Below are positions 1-11,279 of a DNA stretch of 64,000 nucleotides, one piece after another. Under the pieces are notes generated by a model that saw nothing but the letters and a program-made list of their open reading frames with translations, searched no databases and had not been told where the DNA came from. Where the stretch lies: positions 18,206,465-18,270,464 of the forward strand of contig CM042985.1 of the NCBI GenBank assembly GCA_023678885.1, written 5' to 3'. The DNA comes from Pogostemon cablin. Its lineage: Eukaryota > Streptophyta > Magnoliopsida > Lamiales > Lamiaceae. Position 1 is the stretch's first letter. Every line of letters begins with the position of its first letter. Both the position numbers and the translations under genes were made by a program.

Positions 1-1414
1 AACCGCATTGCTCGGGTTCAAATAAGTGAAGTTATCTTGCCTCCTTTGTTGTTGTGGGTATGAGCTTCCACTTTCTTGACTGTTGAAGCCTCCTTGCCTT
101 GATGGAAAGTTACCTTGGTTGTGGTTGAAATTACATTGGTAATTGTTTTGATAGTTACCTTGGTAATTTCTTCCTTGCATGTATTGCACATCCTCCACAC
201 GTGGCATTTTCAAACCCATTGTTCTCCACTAACACTATACGGAGGAAGAACCCCTTGCTCAATTTGCCCTTCCACCATGTTAACTCCTTGATTTACACCT
301 TGACTCAAGCTCATTTGTCTCATTACCTCAGCCGCTATCATTTCAACACTAGGCATGCTTAGCTCCTCACTAGCACTCTTCACACTAAACTATTGTCCTT
401 GATCGAAGCTCTCAAATCCATAGCATCCACTAATTCTCTCCGATGGCCATTGGTAGACATTTGTAGCAATCTCATCAAAAATTCTTATAGCCCTCTCTGG
501 AGTCACTCCAAGTACCGATCCACCCGCCGAAGCATCAACAAGCACTCTTTGACCATTCACCAAACCTTGGTAGAAAAATCTCACTTGTTGGTTTTCCGGA
601 AAACCATGTTGTGGACACTTGCGAAACATATCCTTAAACCTTTCCCACGCTTCATAGAAACTCTCTTGAGGCATTTGCTTAAATTGACTGATCAAGCTCT
701 TCATTTGAAGCATCTTGGAAGGCAGAAAATACTTATTCAAGAACATTTGTGCAAGCTCATCACAAGTGTTGCACGTAGCAGGAGTAATAGTGGAGAGCCA
801 TGTTCTAGCACGATCTCTCAAAAAAACAAGAACAACCTCATCTTTAGACAATCATCGATCCCCGTTCATCTTCACAGTATTGACAATCTCAATAAATTGA
901 GCAAGATGTGCATTAGGATCCTCATTCGGTAATCCACCAAATTGTTTGTCTCTCACCATGTTGATTAAGCCCGACTTAATCTCAAAATTGTTAGCATTGA
1001 TTGGTGGACCCATCATTTGGAGCATTGCTCTAGGCATAAAGAAATCCCGGATCACCCTTGGATCAATCGGAGGTGGTGGTGGCGCATAACTTGTTGAGGA
1101 GGTGCATAAGCATGTTGAAATCCTTGTTGAAGCATAGCTTATTGCACCATTTGTTGAAGCAAAGCTTGATTGTTATGCTCTCCTAATTGTTGTTGAGCTT
1201 GTTGAGGATGATTTGAATTGACTTGAGGTACTTGTGCGTTGTCTTGCACATTTTGCACTTCGTATCCATCATGTTCTATGTCAACACGTTCATCTTGATA
1301 GTTCTCCATTGGATTACTTTTTTTGATTTTGTTCTCCTTTCTTCTTCTTCTCAATGTATGCTCAATCTCCAAATCAATAGGTTCTATTTGTTTTCCTTTG
1401 AATCTTGTTTGCAT
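1..1414 (-). pseudogene. Ty3/Gypsy (Athila/Tat-type) gag, 5' part, broken; runs off the left edge
   Basis: This is the capsid polyprotein of an LTR retrotransposon, read leftwards. Residues from 1414 down to about 1139 are a charged and Gln/Asn-rich leader that ends at a stop. 1055-852 encodes a segment containing PPINANNFEIKSGLINMV and a run resembling F.GLPNEDPNAHL. 851-390 encodes the retrotransposon gag domain (FLRDRARTWL, then FYEAWERFKDMFRKCPQHG, then VDASAGGSVLG and YQWPSERI), which is typical of Athila/Tat gag. Left of 390 another frame gives a Gln/Asn/Gly-rich linker. Several stops or frameshifts separate the pieces, so it is not functional. PBS and 5' LTR follow immediately upstream at 1542-3099. 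The pol region, if any, lies outside the window. Confidence 0.85.
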
Positions 1415-1541
1415 ACACCTTCAAAGCAAAAAAAATTAGAACAAGGTTTTCAAAAGCAAATACAAGTAACAAATAAAATAAAAATGTCTCTAGTAAGATT
1501 ACTCAAAACGATTCTTCTTCAAGCAACTAGCAACTGTTGCC

Positions 1542-1559
1542 TCCCCGGCAACGGCGCCA
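1542..1559 (-). other. Primer-binding site, tRNA-Asp type
   Basis: Read on the minus strand the site is TGGCGCCGTTGCCGGGGA. This is the exact 18-base complement of the 3' end of plant tRNA-Asp as I know it, and the usual primer site of Athila/Tat elements. It lies two bases inside the LTR edge and fixes the direction of the element as leftward. Confidence 0.85.
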
Positions 1560-1561
1560 TT

Positions 1562-3099
1562 TGATTAGCCATAACTTGTAGTTGGATTGACCAATTCAAG
1601 AATTTATCGAACCACAGGGAGGTCGATGCTAGAACTTAAGCGAGATCACATTTATCGCAATTTTATAGAGACTAGACATCAATGATTGGTTTTTGAAACA
1701 CAAGTAAATAACAATTACTAAAGCAAGTAATGGTAGCAAATAAAATAGTAAAAGATGAGTGATTTTCCAAGTTGAAAGTGAGATTAACAACACTAATGAA
1801 GTGGTAATTCAAGGATTCATGTATTAAACTCATGTATCAAGGGTTAAGATTAAGGGACAACACATATATCACCTACACTTCCTCTCGAAATGTATATGAT
1901 GTAGATCATTTTCACAATCTCAAAAGAGATTAAAGGTTGGTTCTCAATTAAACTATTCCAACTAGGTACTAAGTTCAATTAAAGAGCCCCTTCACATAAT
2001 TAATTGACTTCTCAATCTAAGTAATCACATTTCTATCAATGAGTTCTAAATCCTAAAGGATTTCTCAATCTCTTTATAATTTTTAATGAACATGAGGTGT
2101 TTGATGAAATGATTCACTCAACTATCCTAAGCATATAATTGATCTCTCAATCTAATAATATATTTAGAACAATCAAACACACAAAACATCATAGATCTCA
2201 AGATATTAAGCATCAATGATAGAAAATCAAATATCCCAATCAACATATGGATTTAATTACATAGATCCACAAATTATCCAACAACTTTCATGTTGCTAAC
2301 CTTACAAGGGAGATTAGCCTACAATCCTCATAAGATCCTTAACATAGACATTAGAAACCTTAAAAATCATAGTAAACTATATGATTAACAAAAAAATTGG
2401 AATGAAAACTCCCTTGGATTGGATCCAATTGAATCTCCTTTCTTCCTTTGGTGATTACCCACTCTTCCATGCTTCTTCACTTAATTTTGATGGAGACTTT
2501 ATGGTGAGATGATGATGGAGTGATTAGATGGATGAATTTGATGAAGGATATGGTGTAAAATGAAGGAATTGGTAAGTGAGGTATGTGAGCATTTAAATTT
2601 CTGATTCTCTCCTTCAAAATGTTGAATGAATTAATATATATACCCCTTGGAGACCTTCTAGAAGATGTGTGAAAAATATCATGTTCTGGCACCGACACGA
2701 CTCGTGTGTTGCAGCACGAGTCGAGTCGTGTCAGGATTTATCGGTTAACCTTCACTCAAGATGGCATACGAGTCATGTGCAGACGCACGGCCAGTGGGTG
2801 GCCATGTTGGATTAATTGATGTCCCCGCACGGCTTTACCTTACAGGCCCGTGTTGGCGACACGGGGGCCAGCGCCTGACAAGGGCAGCCGTGTTGCTGCT
2901 ACCCTGTTTCTTCTTCTTCGTTTCATCTTCCGTCTCCATTTTTTGCTCCTTTTTAACCTATTTTACATATGATTTAGTTCATTCACACTCAATTCCATAA
3001 AAACACATAACTCCACCCAAGAGCAGATGAATACTGATAAAAATACACGAAAACATACGTAAAAAGACACTAAAATCTAAGTGAAAACGTCACTCATCA
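1562..3099 (-). repeat. 5' LTR of the leftmost Ty3/Gypsy element
   Basis: On the minus strand the LTR starts TGATGAGTGACG at 3099 and ends just before the PBS at 1562. A TATATATA stretch at 2635-2642 is a plausible promoter. Upstream of it (2690-2880) lies a GC-richer block of short inverted sites, CACGACTCG with CGAGTCGTG and CCCGTG with CACGGG, against an otherwise AT-rich LTR. The 3' LTR is outside the window, so the ends rest on the PBS position and the TGATG terminus shared with the other LTRs here. Confidence 0.75.
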
Positions 3100-4145
3100 A
3101 TACCCTAGCTGATTCGAAGATCCTAGAAATCCAACCAACAAACTTGCTATGAAATCCCATCTTGGAAAGCCATGTAGAACAAAATCCCAATGAAGAGTGC
3201 CAAATGCTTTCCATATATAAATCTTGAACCCAACTCCTCCTCTTCTAGAGCTGTTCAGACAATTGAAGCTTTCTGAAGCTACCGCAATACAGTTGTGAAT
3301 GCTTCTACTCGGGATAAACCCAAACTCATTGCAACTTAAGTTTATGGATAAGATTGGACCTATTCGAGTGGCGAGAATCTTTGTGATTATTTTGAACAGG
3401 AAGTTGCATAAATTAATCGGCCTGTAATCCTCAACTTTCTTAGCACTACGTGAAGAAGTACCGTATCGCTCGACAGAGATAATCCTCTATGAAATGCCAA
3501 CACTTTTGATAGAATGAGCCCCAAAACCATCTGGGCCTGGTGCACTGTCTGCCGAGAGATCCATAACAGTTGTCTTAATCGCCCCCAAATCTGGTAATGT
3601 TGCAATGATTTTATTATCATCTACCCCAACAAAATTTTTAGTAAATTCTATCTGATCCCACTCCTGCACGTCTTCTGGTTTTTGGAAGAGCCTAGTATAA
3701 TATTGCACAATATGTTATACAATAATCCTCCCTTTATCATCCGTCACTTCCCCATTAACCTCCATACTAGCAGATTTCGCTCGCTGAACTCTTCAATATT
3801 TATGAAAAAATTTAGTGTTCCTGTCTCCATCTTTTAACCACAAGGCTATACTTTTCTGACTTAGGAATTCATATTTCTCAGTGAGCGCCTTATTCAAAGC
3901 CATGTGAGCATCCACCTCCTGCTGAAAGAGATCCTCATTATCTCCCTCAACTCCAACTCTTGTCTGTACCTCCCTCAATGAAAGCCACGTAGCATCCACA
4001 TCATCAAAAATATTCCTAAAGTACTTAGATTCCAGCCTTTAATCGCCATTTTCAGTCTTTTCAATTTGACAACAAATTGCTTGATAGGATCACCGTTTAA
4101 GATGGGCTCCTTCCAGGAGGTTTCAGCTAGAGCATAAAGGGTTCA
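3100..4145 (-). pseudogene. L1-type LINE reverse transcriptase fragment, broken
   Basis: Read leftwards, about 4110-4020 gives a segment like WKEPILNGDPIKQFVVKLK, the conserved stretch before plant LINE RT. 3999-3793 gives SIALWLKDGDRNTKFFHKY (family: RWLKEGDRNTKFFH). 3708-3487 contains DLSADSAPGPDGFGAHSIK, the start of the RT domain (family: APGPDGF). Down to 3100 other frames give RT-like pieces such as IGPILSINLSCNEFGFIP. Frame changes and stops occur throughout. The LTR element on the left abuts it exactly at 3099/3100, so that element probably inserted into this LINE; the rest of the LINE would then lie left of the window. Confidence 0.8.
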
Positions 4146-4149
4146 TTTT

Positions 4150-4299
4150 TTTTAAACACATGGGGCTCACACACACCCATTAATACAATTAAAATATGGA
4201 GCCCGCATATCCACTAATACAACTACTCACTACCTATTAAATTACTTCTTAATTCAATTTTAAAAAGCAAAAGATCCGCTTTAAATCGGACGGAGGGAA
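4150..4299. repeat. Stowaway-like MITE, one end recognisable
   Basis: The right end is CGGACGGAGGGA followed by TA, the inverted CTCCCTCCGTC terminus of Stowaway (Tc1/mariner) MITEs. No matching left terminus is seen, so the left border is approximate and the copy is degraded. Confidence 0.5.
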
Positions 4300-5317
4300 T
4301 ATTAAGTAGATTCAAAGAAAACAGTTGTTACTATATTTTAATTTTAGCTAAAATCAATGTGTAAAAGTAAATCATGCAAGTTTTCAAAAGGAATTTTGCG
4401 ATGGAAGTGACGAGGCTGACAATACTTTTCTATCTCAGTGACAATTCTACTCGGCTGACAATGCTACTTTTTTTTCTCTATTCCCTTCTATCATGTTTTT
4501 GTTTCTTTACTTATCTCTGGTCTTTGTGTTTTGAACCATACTCCTACATAGGGTGGCAATTCGTGCTAACGGGTTGAATTTTGTGTCGACACGATAGTGA
4601 CATAACCAAGGTTTAAAATTTCCCAAAATATCCACGATATATCCATATTTAGAGAGTACCGATATCGATATTGGAAAAAAAAGTTATATCTTTTCTGATG
4701 TCGAGGAAATATCGGGAATATCGGTAACAATATCGATATCAATTTGTCACAGTTCAAATTTTTCATATGTCGAGATATATCGAGGAAATATTGCTAAAAT
4801 ATCGAGAATATATCGAAATATCGAAAAATTATCCATATTTTTAAGAAATTTTTTAAATTTTTTTATATTATTTTACCAACAAATTTTTTATTAATTAGAT
4901 CAATTTTAAAAATAAAATAAAATAAAATAGAGCAACAATTGCATGAAATTATTAAGAATATTTAATTTAATTTAATTTAATTAATTATCACTTATTATCA
5001 CTCTTCATTAAAATTATTACTACTAAGTAAATGAGGTGTTTTCTTTCATGTACACAGTGTGATAGTGTACTCTGATTAAAAATATAATTATTTTAATATA
5101 TTTAATCGGATCGGAAAGGAGGAAGTATTTTATTGGTACTTAACAATACTACTTGTACATTCAGAACTATTTCAGAATTTCTCTAATTCGATGAGTTAAT
5201 ACCAATATTATTTAAATAAATATGGCATCATATATTTTATATTTGAGCATCATAAATTATCGTTTTGGTATTAATTATTAAGTATTGTATGACTTTAGAC
5301 TATTTAAATATATTGTA

Positions 5318-5590
5318 CTCCCTCCGTCCCAACTTCAACTTCACACTTTCCATTTTAGTCCGTCCCAAATTGGACTTCACACTTCCATTAAAGGAAAAAA
5401 GCAACAAACTAATATCCCTCTAACATACTTTAATTTCAAATTTGCCATCACCTTTTTAACACACATAATATACTTTATCATTTATTTATTACCAAAAATA
5501 CCATACTACCCTCAAAAGTAAGTCAAAAAGTGATTTTTCTTAAACTCCGTATCTACAATAAACGTGAACTTGAATTTTGGACGGAGGGAG
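5318..5590. mobile_element. Stowaway MITE, 273 bp
   Basis: Terminal inverted repeats CTCCCTCCGTCC and GGACGGAGGGAG are flanked by TA on both sides, the Tc1/mariner target duplication. The interior is non-coding. Confidence 0.9.
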
Positions 5591-5650
5591 TAATTGATTT
5601 GCTTATCATATGTTATGAGTTTTATTGAGATTTTAAATTATATTTAGATA

Positions 5651-5853
5651 CTCCCTCCGTCCGGTTCTAAAGTATACATTTACTTTTTGCACGTGGATTA
5701 AGGAGTATTATTATTATATATAAAGTGGGTAGTTGTATTAGAGGAAAGTGGTGGGTCATATTGTGTATTTTTTTACTAAATAGGGGAAATGGATACATTT
5801 GAAGAGGACGCCAAAAATAGTAAAATACATACCTTAAAAGTTGATGGAGGGAG
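5651..5853. mobile_element. Stowaway MITE, 203 bp
   Basis: The ends CTCCCTCCGTCC and GATGGAGGGAG lie between TA dinucleotides. It is a different, shorter Stowaway subtype from its neighbour at 5318, sharing only the termini. Confidence 0.85.
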
Positions 5854-6029
5854 TATTAAAATTAGTTAAAATATATTGAAAAGTTAAATAATTAATGTTC
5901 TTTTTTTTCAAGTTTTCGTGATTTTTTTAATTTTTACCGATATCGATATTCGATATATCTATCGATATATCCATAAATTTGAGGTACCGATATTTTTATT
6001 GATATCGATATTTTAAACCTTGTTCGCTA

Positions 6030-7040
6030 CTATTTTACAAAATTTAGGGGCATTTGTTACACTGCCCTGAAGATTTTTATTTTATTTTCTTAAAATTTTT
6101 TTATTCTAATACTAAGAAATAATTTTTTATATTCGAATTGACAAAAAAAAATATTTATGTGAATAGTATATTCTAGCTAGTAATGAATTTGAATTAAGCA
6201 AGAAATTAATTTTCGAATTAAAAATTGAGTAAATGAAATTTCGAAATAGAATAATATATTCGCATAATATATTCAAGTTAATGCAATTTTAGATATATAT
6301 TTTTTTTTTTGGATTTAGTCGAATATATAACTCAAAACATATTAACTCAAAAAATTATTCAACTAAATTATGTTTTCTCGAATCATTAACTAACTCAAAA
6401 AACACTTAGCAAAAAATACATTTATTCTAATTATTAACTTGAAAAACACTTAACTTGTATCACTCGAAAATTACATGTACAAGAATTATTTACACGAAAA
6501 ACATTTACGTAAAATTGCATTTACTCATATAAATTACTCGAAAAACATTAACTCGAACACATTATTTTAATAAATTAATTTGAAATTTTATTTACTCGAA
6601 TTTTAACTCAAAAAATAATTTTTACTTTATCATTGCTTAACTCGAATATATTATCTAAATAAATTATTCCGGATATATTCGTGTAAAAAGTTTTTTTCAT
6701 CAATTTGAAACCAAAAAAGATGGAGTATTTTCTTAAAATTAAAATAGATTTTTTTCTTTTCTTTTGCTAAGGGCACTGCAGCCAATTACTTATTTACAAA
6801 ATTAATGAAGTAGGATTTAGGTAGACGGGAGAAGTAGTCACATGGCGCTTTGATTTTTCTAAGTTTAGGACATGTGAAAATGGGAGAAGTAATCACGTGA
6901 CACTGCCTACGATAATAATCAAATAAAGTAATCACGTCACACTGCCTACTATATAATATAATAAAGGAGTTTTTTCAGCTCAACTTAAAATATAAATTTA
7001 GTGAAAGTGTCATGTGACGCGGTATTTATATGAGTTGATC
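6030..7040. other. AT-rich spacer, nothing recognised
   Basis: Very AT-rich sequence with many short words such as AACTCGAA and CTCGAAAA scattered through 6300-6700. No credible coding frame, RNA gene or transposon end was seen. Confidence 0.5.
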
Positions 7041-8900
7041 TACTGTGCAACAATTGCACCTTAAAAAAATAATATATAATCCAAAATATTCCAAATGGAT
7101 CACAAATGGATCAGTCGCGTACGCCTCCCACCCCCTTTCTTCTCTCGATCTCCCTCCCCGCAGACTTCACGCTCGCACCTCCGATCTCGCGCTGCCTCCT
7201 CTTCCTCCATCTCCTCATATCTACTTTATCTTCACGCCTCCATTCCTCTCAAATCTTAATCTCCACGCTGCCTCCATCACCTCAGATCTCAAACTCCGCC
7301 CCACTCTCTGATCTGCTATTTCGTTTATATGTCAAGTTATTTCTTTCAATTGAGGTATTGGAATTAGGGGTTGGAGCTGGCTGTGTGTGGAATTGGGGAT
7401 TGGAATTAGGGATTAAGGCAGGTTGAGTGTGGATTTGGGGATTCAGCGGTGGTGTGGAATGGTGGTTGATTGAGGCTGTAAACCATAGCTCTTTAGGTGG
7501 AAGATGGTTCAGGTTGACCGTGGAGATGGAATTGGGAGGCAAAATTACGAAAATGTATATTGTATAAATTTTACCTAATTAATGTATATAGTTGTCTTCA
7601 TAAATGTATTTGTATCAATGCATGAATCTCGTAGTATGGATTGATATTTGAGATAAAAGACGTATGGATTGATCGTTAAGATAAAAGACTTAGTATAATG
7701 GATGATATAGATGTTTGAGATGGAAGAAATGGATTGATGTTTGAGACTCACTTATGTAACAAATGTACGATCATTTTTAAATGTAAAAAAAGGTATACAT
7801 TTATTATGAAAATCTTATATACGTTATTGCATTACAACTTATACATATTAAAATATGTGAGATCTTATATGTTAACATGTATATATATTTTCTGTAAATG
7901 TATTAGATTTTATACTAAAGTGTATAATATTTTATATTAACATGTATAACTAAAATTAATAAATATATTGATGAAATATTGATAAATAATATATCAATAT
8001 TATTTTTATTAAAAAAATATATTGAGAAAAACATATATATTATTACATTAAAACATTTGTTAATAAAAATACGTGTAAAAATTCATTAAATTTAATGCAA
8101 TTTTCTGTATAAACTTAATCATACATTAAAAAATAAAATGTAATACACTTATATGACAAAACATATACATTAATCGAATTGATATTATCAATTATTTTTT
8201 TAAAAAAAATACATTTATTGAGAAAAACATATACATTATTAAATGGCAAAAACTTGTCTGTATAAATTACAACATTTGATTATAAAAATACATAAAATTT
8301 TTTTATTAAATTTAATACAATTTGTCTATATAAATTTAATTATACACTAAAGAATAAAATGTAATACATTTTTATGATCAAAAGTATACACTCATCGGAA
8401 ATAGAAACAATCTTCAGCCTCCAGTCTTCTCTGCCCGAGCATCACTCTAATCAAACTTGTCGCCCTAATCAGTTTTCGAATCGACTCTTGCGTCCACCGG
8501 AAAGAAGAACACTACCTTGAATTAGAATTGTCTAACATATTTTTACCTTGTTCAGATCTGAGTCAGATCTGATTGGGTGAGGATAAACTTCTAACGGGTG
8601 AATCCATACCAAAGGGCGAAAGGTAGCGCCGGCGTCGGGCGACGAAGAGAGGCTGGTGAAATAGAGTCGAGCGGCATCGGGAAGAGCGAGAGGCGTGAAA
8701 AATAGAGGAACGCAAGGCAAAAAGTAGCGCCGGTGAAAAGAGGAGGAGGGTGAAATGCGGTGGAGAGAGGAGGAGGTCAAATGGCTGGCTTTGGGAGAGA
8801 ATGACAGACGTTAAGAATGAAGAACTCTCTAGAGAGAGGAGCGTGAAGAGAGAGAACGGAGGCGTGAAGAGTGTGAGAATGTGAGGAAATGACTCGACAA
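7041..8900. other. AT-rich segment bounded by a C-rich left and a G-rich right block
   Basis: 7105-7300 is pyrimidine-rich (CCTCCCACCCCC, CTCGATCTCCCTCCCC). 8580-8880 is the opposite, purine-rich (AGGAGGAGGGTG, GAGAGAGGAGGAGG). Between them lies AT-rich sequence with irregular copies of ATGGATTGAT (7630-7740) and of ACATTATTA-type words (7790-8350). The mirror-like composition suggests the arms of a large degraded DNA transposon, possibly one that picked up 5'UTR-like sequence, but I could not align clean inverted termini. Short open frames in both arms look like composition artefacts. Confidence 0.3.
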
Positions 8901-9390
8901 ATAAAAATTACTATTAATATTTGGGTCAACGGGTCAAATTTGATCCTATTTCACCTTAAAAACTGTTGCACAATAATAATTACCGTATTTATATGTATGA
9001 CGAGGTTAAATCAAATAATAATATATAAATTAAATAATAACATGAAAGATCAAGAAGATACAAATTTGACTTGATTATTCAATCATTCTTAGTCCTGAGC
9101 ATTCTTCGAGAACCCTTGTACTTTTGCAAAATTAATCTGCAAAAGTACGTTGGAGAGTATTTACGACGCTCAAGGTTAGTTACTCGTCTCAATATATTAA
9201 TCATAGAATCTCCTAGATAAAACTGTAATATTTCTCATTCTTACCTCCTATTTCGTTTTTCTGAGATTATAATATCCATCCAATAACTCATGAACGTTCT
9301 CTACCGTGGTATTAACCGTAAAGCCTTACACTAATTAATAAATATAATTAATATATTTATCCGCATGTCAACATATAAGACAAGTTACAG

Positions 9391-9566
9391 TATGATTGTT
9401 ATATAAGTAAGATATAGAGTACTTATTTGTTAAAAATATTTTTTGTAAAGTATGTTAAATGATGTTCAAAGTATGATAGTATGATTGTTATATAAGTAAG
9501 ATATAGAGTACTTATTTGTTAAAAATATTTTTTGTAAAGTATGTTAAATGATGTTCAAAGTATGAT
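9391..9566. repeat. 89-bp perfect tandem duplication
   Basis: The unit starting TATGATTGTTATATAAG at 9391 begins again at 9480. The copies match through ATGTTCAAAGTATGAT. A perfect match in AT-rich non-coding DNA indicates a recent duplication. Confidence 0.9.
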
Positions 9567-10570
9567 TTTAGGAAGTTATAATAACATGATTAATTGTAGA
9601 CATAGTTTAACCATTAATAAGCATACTTTAGTTATATAATAAGTATATTTTAGTGATGGATTGACCCGTCTCACAACCTATCTCAAATATATTCGTCTCT
9701 TAAGAGATTACCCAATAAAATTTATTATTAATTTGGGCTTAATTTTTCTTATTTATAGAGGACATGGAAAATATAAAACTATCACTTTAGAATTTGAAAC
9801 TCTTATAAGTATTTTAAAAAATATAATTACCACTACATCATAGCCTTTTAATTTTTTTATAAATTATTATTATTAAAATAATATTCAATTATGTGATTAA
9901 TTTATATTATTATTATATAATTATTTTAACCCCTTTTAGGGTTTATAGTAATATTATCACAAATGTATACATGAGCCTAATTATTTCAGCATTAAATATT
10001 CCATATATATAATAACATCATATTTTTACTTTTCATAAAGATTTGAAAATTAAATTTATCAACCAAAAAATGGCAAGTATATATTCCTATTTTCTCTTAA
10101 ATCTGCAAAATGAAAGAAATCTCAAAATCAAAGAGAGAGATTGAACGCAAATATCAAGATTTTTTTACGTTCCTGTAATGATAATGGTTGAATGAAGAGA
10201 AATCTCAAGTTGAAACAAAAGAGATTGCACACTAATACTCTCAAAGAGAGAGAGAGAGCGTAAATATCAATCTTTTTTGCACACTTCTATGATAGATAAA
10301 CGAAGAGAAATCTAAAGTTGAAACAAAAGATATTACACGCTAAACTCGAGAGTATGTTTCTCATTTCACTTTTACGTGTTTTTTATTTTATTTTATTTTT
10401 ATTTGATTTGGAATATGTGAAATTAGTGTCATTTTAGAATTATTGTATTTGAAATTGAGGATGCGTTTCAATTTTACATGTTTTTGGCATCTTAAAAGAA
10501 TATTCTTACTGAAAAATCATAGTTCATCTAGAGCAGAAAAGAAAACAAACTGAAGATGTAGCTTCTTAGT
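9567..10570. other. AT-rich spacer
   Basis: No gene is recognised. 10120-10330 contains two related stretches with GAGAAATCTCAAGTTGAAAC / GAGAAATCTAAAGTTGAAAC followed by AAAAGA, so a roughly 130-base segment was duplicated and has diverged. Confidence 0.4.
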
Positions 10571-10571
10571 A

Positions 10572-10870
10572 CACGTTAGTATTCACTACTATATTATTGC
10601 ATAATTATACGCCAATGTTAAAAAGATTTTAAAAATGCAATCTTAATTTAGTATAACTATCCGTGAAGTTGTGCCTTCTTAGTTATCACTACTACATTAT
10701 TGCATAACTGTACACCAATGTTGAAAATATTTTAAAGATATATGCAATCTTTACGTAGCATACATATTCATGGATTAGTGTTCACTACTAATATTATTGC
10801 ATAACTATACACCAATATTGAAAAGATTTTAACTATACAATCTTTATGTAGAATAAATATCCGTTTGTTT
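10572..10870. repeat. Three diverged tandem copies of a roughly 100-bp unit
   Basis: Each copy carries TCACTACTA..ATTATTGCATAA, then TACACCAATGTTGAAAA, then GCAATCTT..GTA. Copies start near 10575, 10680 and 10777. Differences between copies are many, so the array is older than the 9.4-kb duplication. Non-coding. Confidence 0.75.
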
Positions 10871-11049
10871 ATCTGTATGTAGCATAAATGTTGGTGAGAG
10901 ATTTAAGGAGAAATTTTATGAATATTTTTAACATTAGTGTTAAATGATATAGTGCATATTAATCTTAATATGGGTAATATAGGAATTTGATTATAGCATT
11001 TTATAGATATAAGTAATTTTTTTAACCAATGTATCGGATCATGATATTG

Positions 11050-11275
11050 AAATATATTTGGTATCCATTTTGATTCTCTTGGAATTTTCAATTTAAGTAG
11101 AAAATTCTCTTTATTTTCCACTGCGTAGCTTTCAATTCGCCTCTGACCGCTCTCCATTTCTAAGTTCATAGCCTTCGCATGTTGAACTACTTCAACAAGT
11201 CTCCGCGTGAGATATCCAACATCTGATGTTCGTACAGCAGTATCCACAAAGCCTTTACGGGCTCCATTTGCTAAA
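11050..11275 (-). pseudogene. rpoC2: Nuclear copy of a plastid rpoC2 fragment (NUPT)
   Basis: Read leftwards from 11274 the translation is LANGARKGF, then [20 protein letters not shown] and VQH (to about 11179). This agrees with the conserved GARKG.[23 protein letters not shown] block of plastid RNA polymerase beta'' (rpoC2). After VQH the family continues IVVRRTDCG, but here the frame goes to AKAMNLEMESG..., open to 10903 and unlike rpoC2, so the match ends abruptly. Only about 32 of more than 1300 residues are present. No expression is expected. The downstream open frame, which includes IPRESKWIPNIFQYHDPIHW, may be another organellar piece that I cannot name. Confidence 0.65.
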
Positions 11276-11279
11276 TAGT

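Larger units (their letters stand above)
4607..6022. mobile_element. Non-coding DNA element rich in ATATCGATAT, with nested MITEs
   Basis: The left end CAAGGTTTAAAAT (4607) and the right end ATATTTTAAACCTTG (to 6022) are inverted repeats. The zones next to both ends (4619-4825 and 5935-6015) are full of GATATCGATATC-type palindromes and the words CCGATATCGATATT and ATATATCGA. There is no coding capacity. Two Stowaway MITEs (5318-5590, 5651-5853) are nested inside. Flanking bases gave no clear target duplication (GACATAAC left, TTCGCTAC right), so the superfamily is unassigned. A terminal CAAGG with inverted repeats would fit an old hAT- or Mutator-like MITE. Confidence 0.55.

Noticed and set aside
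390..1564. Plus-strand open frames opposite the leftmost gag
   Set aside because: Shadows of minus-strand gag, whose RDRARTWL, WERFKDMFRKCPQHG and PBS order fix the coding strand.
4607..6022. hAT assignment of the ATATCGATAT element
   Set aside because: The eight flanking bases on each side (GACATAAC and TTCGCTAC) do not form a duplication.
10903..11247. Intact 114-residue gene on the minus strand
   Set aside because: The only recognisable part is a truncated plastid rpoC2 block; start codon and rest lack support as an independent gene.
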